Source: Spirochaetota bacterium
GTDB taxonomy: Bacteria > Spirochaetota > JAGLSM01
Assembly: GCA_023135745.1 (NCBI GenBank)
Contig: JAGLSM010000048.1
Span: forward strand, 1 to 9,339
DNA: 9,339 nucleotides
Reading direction: 5' to 3'
Shown here: positions 1 through 5,999 of the stretch, piece by piece
Layout of the letters: each line of letters opens with the position of its first letter
Numbering within the stretch: the stretch's first letter is position 1
The notes under the pieces: generated by a model
Database searches by the model: none
Told to the model about the DNA's origin: nothing
The model's input: the letters and a program-made list of their open reading frames with translations, nothing else
Translations under genes and position numbers: made by a program

Positions 1-1
1 C

Positions 2-307
2 CTTGATTATTCCGGTTATCCGGATTGCCGTCCTGAATTTATCAAGGCATTCGAAAAAATGGCTAATCTGGGGACAAGCGCTGCTGAAGACGGTGATCCG
101 TATGTTATACACGCTCCATTGATAAAGAAGACGAAAAAAGAAATAATTGAATTTGGTACCGATCTAGGCGTTGATTATTCTATAACAGTATCCTGTTACA
201 GAGCTGATAATGAAGGCAGGGCCTGCGGTCGATGTGACGCCTGTATTTTAAGAAGGGAAGGCTTTAAACAGGCCGGACTTGAAGATCCAACAATTTATGT
301 TAATTAA
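2..307 (+). CDS. queC: 7-cyano-7-deazaguanine synthase QueC, C-terminal part (5' end outside window)
   Basis: QueC is the cytosolic ATP-dependent ligase that converts 7-carboxy-7-deazaguanine and ammonia to preQ0, the precursor of queuosine in tRNA. The reading frame is open from base 2, so the first in-frame ATG (position 59) is internal and the gene starts upstream of the window. About 101 C-terminal residues are visible. They begin with [13 protein letters not shown], a family hallmark, and continue through the [13 protein letters not shown] segment. The zinc site follows as C-x9-C-x2-C-x2-C (visible residues 65, 75, 78 and 81, within [17 protein letters not shown]), with all four cysteines intact. 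The protein ends about 20 residues after the last cysteine, as usual for the family, so the 3' end looks complete. The nucleotide-binding N-terminus cannot be assessed. It is convergent with the histidine kinase gene 64 bp away. Other queuosine genes may lie to the left, but that is not visible. Confidence 0.95.
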   Translation, partial: LDYSGYPDCRPEFIKAFEKMANLGTSAAEDGDPYVIHAPLIKKTKKEIIEFGTDLGVDYSITVSCYRADNEGRACGRCDACILRREGFKQAGLEDPTIYVN

Positions 308-324
308 AAATTAAATTATTATAC

Positions 325-339
325 TTTCATGTATTGAAA
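325..339. terminator. weak hairpin in the queC/kinase convergent gap
   Basis: In the 64-bp gap between the two convergent stop codons, TTTCA and TGAAA form a 5-bp stem around a 5-base loop. The stem is short and AT-rich. No clean T-run follows on the plus strand. On the minus-strand reading the stem is followed by mixed A/T sequence with one run of five T. It is the only candidate stop signal in the gap, and it is weak; termination may be Rho-dependent instead. Confidence 0.15.
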
Positions 340-371
340 ATGTTGGTAAAAAAGAACAACGAAAAATATAA

Positions 372-2546
372 TTATATATGAAGTTCATCATGAAGTATTC
401 GTTCGATTGCGGATTGCCCGAATGGTTTTGTTATTATTCCCTTAGCACCTGAAAAGATTAGATTATTGCGCTCATCTTCATCTATAGGAAAAGTTGTTAT
501 ATAGATAGGGATAGTATGTGTGGTTATTCTTTCCCTTATTATTTGGCAAATTTCAGAACTTTCCAGATCAGGTAGAATATTGTCCAAAAATATAATATCA
601 AAATAGTTTTTATTTATAATATCAAGGGCTTTTAATCCTGAGGAAGTTGATTCGACACTGAAATTCCGTTCTTCTAAAACGCCTTTCATAAACCATATTT
701 GCTGTTTATTTGTGCTTATTATGAGGATTTTGTTTTCGAGTTTTCTTTCACTTATTTTATAATTAGGAAGGTGAAATGAAAAAACAGTTCCGCACTTTAT
801 ATTATCGCTTACTTCGACGTTACCGTGATATAGGTCTACAATTTCCTTAACAATAGCAAGACCAAGACCTGTACCTTTAAATTTTGTCTGCTCTTTTCTT
901 TCTACCTGATAAAAACGGTTGAATATGGATTTTTTATTTTTGTCAGGAATTCCTATTCCTGTGTCAGATACAATTATATAAACTTTTTTATTTTCCCGTA
1001 CTTCTGCTTCAACTTTAATATATCCTTTCTTTGTAAATTTCATCGAATTAGAAACAAGATTAATCATTATCTGTTCGATATGACGGGGATCCAGAATAAT
1101 TTCCGGAAGTTCTTTTGGGATTTCATTTAGAATATCAATAGAATTTTTTATAGCTGCTGCTTTAAACTGCAATAAAATTTGATCTACTGTATTTAATAAA
1201 TCAATTTTTTGGTAGTTTATTTTTTCCTTAAATGCTTCAATTCTGGAAAGATCAAGTAGATTTGAAATAAAAGTATTGAGCCTCTGAAGATTGCTGTTCG
1301 AAACCATGAGAGCTTTTTCCATATCTTCATTAATTTGACCCATGCTCCCATCAAGCATCATCTCTATATAACCGCATACAGCAACAAGCGGAGTTCTCAA
1401 TTCGTGACTAACATTAGCAAAGAAAATGCTTTTACTTTGATTGGTTTGTATCAATTCTTTATTTTTATAAAGTAACTGTTCGTTTTTTTCAAATAGTTCT
1501 CTGGTTCTTGATGAAATTCGCTCTTCAAGAGTCTGTGTATATTCTTTAATTTGTTTGTTTTTCATCATTGAAATTGATATGTCTTTTATTACTCCGATAA
1601 TTATCCGCTGTTTGACCTTAAGCGGGGTGAAAAATATACTTGCAAGAAAAGTATCTCCGTTTTTCTTTTCGAGCCAAATAATGTTGCGTTCGAGAGGCTT
1701 AGAGGAAAGTCCAATTTTTTTAATCGTCTTTTTAATTTTTTTTCTGTCAAATTCATTTATGAATTCGCAAATATCCTTTCCAAGCGCGTTTTGAGGCGAT
1801 TCACTAAACATATCAAAAAATTGATTGTTTGCTTTTATAATTAATCCTTCGTTATTGAATAAAAAAACCGAATAATCTATTGTATTAAATATTTTTTCAT
1901 GAATTTGTAGTTCCCTGAAAAGCTTATTGTACTGTTTTGTTTTATCATCAGTTTTTATGTCATCAAATATTGATAGAAATATTGTGTTTGAAAGTAGAAA
2001 TAAGCCTGCGGAAACGATTAAACCTTTAAATTCAATTTTAAAAAACAGTTGGAGTAATAAAGAAATAAATGTAAAAAACAAGAAAATAAAAGCTATTGCA
2101 GTTCTTGGTTTACGGCTATTGTATGAAAACTGAAATAATTTAATAAGGAAAAAAAGAAAACAGGCAAGATAAATAATTATTACAGATTTATTAACAATAA
2201 CCTGATCAATGCCGAAATGAAAACTTAAAGACATTGTAAAAACTAACAACAAAAATATAATATAAGATATTAGCGGGCGGAATTTGCTTGTAAAAGACCA
2301 GCCCGAGATAAAAATAAATAATGAAGCTGTTAAAATCATTGTAAAATAAATAATGTCAAGAATTGGATGCTTGATATTCAGTAAATCTAAAAGTTTGATT
2401 ACTGCAGCAAGGGTAAGTATCGAATTGGTAAGTATCCAAAAGTTGTAAATACTGCTTTTATGTTTTTTTATAGAAAGGACAGCTGCTAATATAAGAACTA
2501 AGGAAAAATAAATTAAGGATGAAGTTAGAATTGTCAGTTGATTCAT
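372..2546 (-). CDS. membrane-bound hybrid sensor histidine kinase (7 TM - PAS - HisKA - HATPase - degenerate receiver)
   Basis: This 724-residue inner-membrane sensor kinase has about seven hydrophobic segments in residues 8-193 (about 8-26, 33-50, 63-83, 90-107, 122-140, 149-169 and 174-193). A PAS domain follows at about 212-328, then a charged coiled-coil linker at about 330-370. The HisKA domain contains FFANVSHELRTPL with phospho-acceptor His381. The ATPase domain carries the N-box NLVSNSMKF (Asn500), the G1 box DTGIGIP (528-534), an F-box (542-545) and the G2 box GTGLGLA (558-564), so the kinase core looks active. Residues 606-720 form a receiver domain with Asp655, Thr684/685 and Lys707, but the acidic pair after the first strand is replaced by Ser611-Thr612. 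The ATG overlaps the folC stop (ATGA) and has AAGAAGA upstream, so the two genes are probably translationally coupled. The ligand is unknown and no separate response regulator is present in the window. Confidence 0.93.
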   Translation of the reverse strand: MNQLTILTSSLIYFSLVLILAAVLSIKKHKSSIYNFWILTNSILTLAAVIKLLDLLNIKHPILDIIYFTMILTASLFIFISGWSFTSKFRPLISYIIFLLLVFTMSLSFHFGIDQVIVNKSVIIIYLACFLFFLIKLFQFSYNSRKPRTAIAFIFLFFTFISLLLQLFFKIEFKGLIVSAGLFLLSNTIFLSIFDDIKTDDKTKQYNKLFRELQIHEKIFNTIDYSVFLFNNEGLIIKANNQFFDMFSESPQNALGKDICEFINEFDRKKIKKTIKKIGLSSKPLERNIIWLEKKNGDTFLASIFFTPLKVKQRIIIGVIKDISISMMKNKQIKEYTQTLEERISSRTRELFEKNEQLLYKNKELIQTNQSKSIFFANVSHELRTPLVAVCGYIEMMLDGSMGQINEDMEKALMVSNSNLQRLNTFISNLLDLSRIEAFKEKINYQKIDLLNTVDQILLQFKAAAIKNSIDILNEIPKELPEIILDPRHIEQIMINLVSNSMKFTKKGYIKVEAEVRENKKVYIIVSDTGIGIPDKNKKSIFNRFYQVERKEQTKFKGTGLGLAIVKEIVDLYHGNVEVSDNIKCGTVFSFHLPNYKISERKLENKILIISTNKQQIWFMKGVLEERNFSVESTSSGLKALDIINKNYFDIIFLDNILPDLESSEICQIIRERITTHTIPIYITTFPIDEDERNNLIFSGAKGIITKPFGQSAIERILHDELHI

Positions 2547-3820
2547 ATAAATCTTCTTTCAATTAAAGGGAGAATTTCTCCGGCGAGATAAAAAGACCCC
2601 GCAATAAGGATTATATCCTTTGAGGCAGCATGCTCGAGAGCCTTTTTAAAGGCGTCTTGAGAATTACTTTCTATAATGTACTTGTTTTTACAGTATTTGG
2701 AAATATCTTCAGGATCTGATGATCTGGGAGATTTACTGGCGGTAAAAATTGTGAATTTCACAAAGGCTGTAAGAGATTCAACTATGGTTTTTATTTTTTT
2801 ATCTTTTAAAATAGAAAGTATAAGAATTATTTGTGCACCTTTTTTCTTAATAATATCAACAATCTTTGATATAGCCTGGATATTATGTCCTCCATCGACA
2901 AGGAATGAAGGATTTCCCTTAAAGTATTGAAGCCGCGCGGGAAGTTTATAGGCTCTCATTCTTTCTTTTAATTTGTTAATATCAGGATTGATTTTTAAAA
3001 TTTCAGCGGCCTTAAAGGCAGTAAGAAAATTTTGAATCTGATGCTCTCCGGGCATTAAAGACATAAATGAGGTATTTTCATTGATTTTAAATTCGATCCC
3101 ATCGAGGCTATCATTAATTATTTTATAGTTCTTGATCGGGCGGTATACTTGAGAACCAAGTTTTCCAGCCCTTTCATTAATCACTTTGTTTACTGCTGAT
3201 TTATCATTTGATTGCGCGGCTGCAACACAGGGAACATTTTTTTTTATTATCCCGGCCTTTTCAACAGCGATTTTTTTAATTGTGTTTCCCAGAGTTTCCT
3301 GATGATCAATTCCTATTGGAGTTATAATTGTCAATTCAGGATTAATTGAGTTTGTGGAATCCAGGCGTCCTCCGACCCCTGTTTCAATTACAGCAAAATC
3401 TATTTTTTTATTTTTAAAAATAATCATGGATGCAAGAAACAGAAGTTCAAATGTAGTGGGTGTTATATCGGCTTTTAGTGTATTTTTTATCAATTCAATT
3501 GTTCTCATAAATGAATCATCATCAACAGGTTTTCCATTTATCCGTATACGCTCGTTGATTTTTTTAACGTGCGGAGACATAAATGTTCCGGTTTTATAGC
3601 CGGAAGCCAAAAGAATTTGTTCAATATAAAAACATGTAGATCCTTTGCCGTTGGTGCCTGCAACATGAATTACTCGAAGATCAGAATCAGGATTGTTAAA
3701 CAAAGAAAGAAGTTTTCTTGAAAAATTTACATTATAATTTTTTTTATCATAAGTGATCATTCGTCTTTCTTCATAATTTTTACGATTGTATAAATATTTC
3801 AGTGTTTCTTCAAGATTCAT
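2543..3820 (-). CDS. folC: folylpolyglutamate synthase / dihydrofolate synthase FolC
   Basis: FolC is a cytosolic Mur-ligase-family enzyme. It adds glutamate to (tetrahydro)folates and, in bifunctional forms, joins dihydropteroate to glutamate. The 425 residues match the usual family length. Visible motifs are the ATP P-loop AGTNGKGST (54-62), TGTFMSPH (77-84), VIETGVGGRLDSTN (144-157), IGIDHQETLG (169-178), EKAGI with the probably carbamylated Lys188, PARLQ (294-298), DGGHN (309-313, more often DGAHN) and GSFYLAGE (408-415). The N-terminus, ETLKYLYNRKN, is typical, and GGCGGA lies 5 bases before the ATG, which supports this start. The gene begins 18 bp after the aminotransferase stop and overlaps the kinase start by 4 bp, so it sits mid-operon. 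Whether it has both activities or only one cannot be decided from motifs. PurU elsewhere in the window acts on the same cofactor pool. Confidence 0.95.
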   Translation of the reverse strand: MNLEETLKYLYNRKNYEERRMITYDKKNYNVNFSRKLLSLFNNPDSDLRVIHVAGTNGKGSTCFYIEQILLASGYKTGTFMSPHVKKINERIRINGKPVDDDSFMRTIELIKNTLKADITPTTFELLFLASMIIFKNKKIDFAVIETGVGGRLDSTNSINPELTIITPIGIDHQETLGNTIKKIAVEKAGIIKKNVPCVAAAQSNDKSAVNKVINERAGKLGSQVYRPIKNYKIINDSLDGIEFKINENTSFMSLMPGEHQIQNFLTAFKAAEILKINPDINKLKERMRAYKLPARLQYFKGNPSFLVDGGHNIQAISKIVDIIKKKGAQIILILSILKDKKIKTIVESLTAFVKFTIFTASKSPRSSDPEDISKYCKNKYIIESNSQDAFKKALEHAASKDIILIAGSFYLAGEILPLIERRFI

Positions 3821-3838
3821 GCATGTCCGCCGCTAAAA

Positions 3839-5059
3839 TTACTTAGAGAACTCTTTTTGAATGTCTTCCGGTGTGAATTCATTTGTGGCTTTTTTAATTT
3901 CACGAATAGCCTGTTGAATTCTCTTTTCGTTTTCAACAAGTGATATACGAAGATATCCTTCTCCTTCATCACCAAAACTTATCCCGGGAGATACGCATAC
4001 GCCCGCTTTTTTTAGAAGGAACCTGGAGAACATAAGGCTGCCCAGACTTTTAAATTTATCAGGAATAGGTGTCCAGACAAACATCGTTGCCTTTGGTTTT
4101 TCAACATTCCATCCTATTTTATTCAGACCATCAACCAGAACGTCCCTGCGGGACTGGTAGATAGAAGCGTAATATTTTGGAGCGCTTTCCCATTGATGGC
4201 GAAGAGCCATTATTGCGCCAACCTGAAGCGCTGTAAAAATACCGTAATCATAATAACCTTTGATTTTTTCAAGTGCTTTGACAATGCGATAGTTACCAAG
4301 GCAGAAACCTATTCTCCAGCCTGCCATACTGAATGATTTGCTCATGCTCATGAATTCAACGCCGACTTTTTTTGCGTCCTTTACCTCCATCAGGCTTGGC
4401 GCTCTATAGCCGTCGAAGGTTATATCTGAATATGCGAAATCATTAATAAGAATAATTTCATGTTTTATGGCAAATTTTACTATTTCTTTATAAAAATCAA
4501 TATCAACGGTTTGAGTTGTCGGGTTATGCGGAAAATTCAATAAAAGGAGTTTTGGTTTTGGCCATAAAATTTCATAAGTATGAAAAAGCCTGTCAATAAA
4601 GTTCTCCTGAAAATTATCAAGAGATACAGTTATTACATTTCCTCCGGCAATAATAACGCTCCAAATATGAATAGGAAATGAAGGGGAAGGTACAAGAGTT
4701 GAATCACCGGGGCCCAAAAGGGCTAGTGAAAGATGAGAAATACCCTCCTTGCTTCCGATGGTCGCGACGATCTCATTGTCGGGATCAAGTTTTACATCGT
4801 ATTTTTTTTTGTAAAATTTTGATACTTCTCTAAGAAGTTGAGTAATTCCTTTTGAGGTTGAGTATCCGTGAATTTTTGGATCATTCATGACTTCCCGGGT
4901 TTTATCAATCACCTCTGATGGAGCACTTTTATCGGGATTCCCCATCCCTAAATCGATAACATCCTTGCCCTGGCGTCTAAGTTCAAGTTTCATAGCGTTT
5001 AATTGCGCGAAAATATAGGGAGGAAGTCTTAAGAGTCTCTCTGAAAATTTGATCTCCAT
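3839..5059 (-). CDS. PLP-dependent class I/II aminotransferase, AlaC-like (alanine/glutamate type)
   Basis: A fold-type I, PLP-dependent aminotransferase of the cytosol. The opening ERLLRLPPYIFAQLNAMK and DLGMGNPD, then NFPHNPTTQTV, NDFAYSDITFDGY and SMSKSFSMAGWRIGF, resemble the AlaC (glutamate-pyruvate transaminase) group, whose members are often labelled LL-diaminopimelate aminotransferase. From the chosen start (406 residues) the key residues are Asn179 (HNPT), Asp207 (pyridine-ring aspartate), Lys241 (Schiff base) and Arg371 (carboxylate binding, in YLRISLV). The frame is open up to a GTG at 5134, but I chose the ATG at 5057-5059. GGAGA stands 5 bases before it, the family begins at this point, and the extra 25 upstream residues look like untranslated sequence. 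It is the first gene of the cluster with folC and the kinase. Substrate specificity is inferred from family resemblance only. Confidence 0.9.
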   Translation of the reverse strand: MEIKFSERLLRLPPYIFAQLNAMKLELRRQGKDVIDLGMGNPDKSAPSEVIDKTREVMNDPKIHGYSTSKGITQLLREVSKFYKKKYDVKLDPDNEIVATIGSKEGISHLSLALLGPGDSTLVPSPSFPIHIWSVIIAGGNVITVSLDNFQENFIDRLFHTYEILWPKPKLLLLNFPHNPTTQTVDIDFYKEIVKFAIKHEIILINDFAYSDITFDGYRAPSLMEVKDAKKVGVEFMSMSKSFSMAGWRIGFCLGNYRIVKALEKIKGYYDYGIFTALQVGAIMALRHQWESAPKYYASIYQSRRDVLVDGLNKIGWNVEKPKATMFVWTPIPDKFKSLGSLMFSRFLLKKAGVCVSPGISFGDEGEGYLRISLVENEKRIQQAIREIKKATNEFTPEDIQKEFSK

Positions 5060-5184
5060 AGGTGTCTCCATCGAAATAATAAAAATAATATTGATTAATT
5101 CAGGCATTACTATCATTTTTCTAAGATGATTCACTAAAGGGTGATAACATTTTAAAAATGTTTTTCTGCCACAGGATGAAGTTT
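5060..5184. promoter_or_regulatory. divergent control region between aminotransferase and rhomboid genes
   Basis: This AT-rich gap separates two divergent genes, so it must contain start signals for both. On the minus strand, TATTAT at 5090-5085 is a possible -10 box. It would place a start site about 20 bases before the aminotransferase ATG, just ahead of the GGAGA; no good -35 is seen. On the plus strand, TGATAACAT (5142-5150) resembles an extended -10 and would start RNA near 5157, again with a poor -35. That start would leave the outer rhomboid ATG (5158) without a leader, but would give the ATG at 5185 a leader containing AGGA. Both promoter placements are guesses from consensus matching. 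Confidence 0.4.
5146..5162. promoter_or_regulatory. 17-bp palindrome, possible operator upstream of the rhomboid gene
   Basis: AACATTTT and AAAATGTT form perfect 8-bp arms around a single central A. The site overlaps the possible extended -10 of the plus-strand gene and the outer ATG at 5158, and lies upstream of the better-supported start at 5185. Its size and position suit a dimeric regulator. AT-rich palindromes also arise by chance, and no regulator gene is nearby. Confidence 0.35.
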
Positions 5185-5994
5185 ATGCGATTATTAAAAA
5201 ATTACAAGATATTTTCAGGTTCGGATCACAAAAACGGACGAGTGACTCTCTGGTTGACCGTAATTACTGTGGCTATATTCCTACTGGATGAAATCATGAG
5301 ACTCGTCTTTAAATTTTCATTTGTAAATGTTTTGGGGCTAAGAAGAAATGATATAATCAATCTAAGCGGATTCTACCAGGTTGTTACATATCAATTTATG
5401 CATGGCAGTTTTTTCCATCTATTTTTTAATATGCTGATACTGTGGATGTTTGGGAAAGATCTTGAGTTCAAACTTGGAAGTAAAAGATTTTTATTTTTAT
5501 ACCTGGTCTCGGGAATAGGCGGTGGATTAGCACATATTATTTTTTATCAGGTGCCTGTTATAGGTGCCTCAGGATCAATTTTTGCTCTTTTACTTTCCTA
5601 TGCTGTTTTTTGGCCGAATCGTCAGGTGCTTGTGTTTTTTATTTTCCCTGTAAAAATAAAGTATCTGGTTATTATTCTGGGAGTTTCACAGTTCTTATTC
5701 GCTTCAAGAGGGAGTGTTCATTCTACGACTGCTTATCTTGCACATATAGGCGGTCTGCTGACCGGCGGTATTATATTATTATTTTTTTCCAGAGAAAAAT
5801 TTAATGTTGTAATCGAAGAACAGAAAAAAAAGCGGAAGCTTACAAAGCACAGGGCTCTTATTGAAAGAAGAATACGGGAAAAGGACAGGGTTGACCTTCT
5901 TTTAGATAAAATAAGCGAATCCGGAATGAAAAGTCTTACAGTTTCCGAAAGAAGTTTTCTAAAAAAAGCCAGCTCCAAGTACTATGATGAGTAA
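5185..5994 (+). CDS. rhomboid-family intramembrane serine protease with C-terminal DUF6576-like domain
   Basis: An integral inner-membrane serine protease that cleaves proteins within or near their transmembrane helices. From the ATG at 5185 (269 residues) there are about six membrane segments (about 21-41, 66-89, 101-120, 125-143, 148-171 and 182-202). HGSFFHLFFN (His73, His78, Asn82) is the H-x4-H-x3-N signature of helix 2. GASGS carries the nucleophile Ser129 and AHIGG the catalytic His187, so the dyad is intact. After the last helix comes a basic stretch and then an acidic/hydrophobic tail (about 235-265, DRVDLLLDKISESGMKSLT) like the small domain DUF6576 found on some rhomboids. The ATG at 5158 adds nine residues, but no SD is spaced for it, whereas AGGA lies 8 bases before 5185. 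It is divergent from the aminotransferase and ends 5 bp from the mutS2 stop. Substrates are unknown. Confidence 0.92.
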   Translation: MRLLKNYKIFSGSDHKNGRVTLWLTVITVAIFLLDEIMRLVFKFSFVNVLGLRRNDIINLSGFYQVVTYQFMHGSFFHLFFNMLILWMFGKDLEFKLGSKRFLFLYLVSGIGGGLAHIIFYQVPVIGASGSIFALLLSYAVFWPNRQVLVFFIFPVKIKYLVIILGVSQFLFASRGSVHSTTAYLAHIGGLLTGGIILLFFSREKFNVVIEEQKKKRKLTKHRALIERRIREKDRVDLLLDKISESGMKSLTVSERSFLKKASSKYYDE

Positions 5995-5999
5995 AAAAA

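Noticed and set aside
59..307. queC as a short complete gene starting at the ATG at 59
   Set aside because: The frame is open back to base 2 and that upstream part encodes the QueC motif [13 protein letters not shown], so the ATG is internal to a gene cut by the window edge.
5112..5130. ATCAT/ATGAT inverted repeat in the divergent gap
   Set aside because: Only 5-bp arms with a 9-base spacer in AT-rich DNA; expected by chance and much weaker than the palindrome at 5146-5162.
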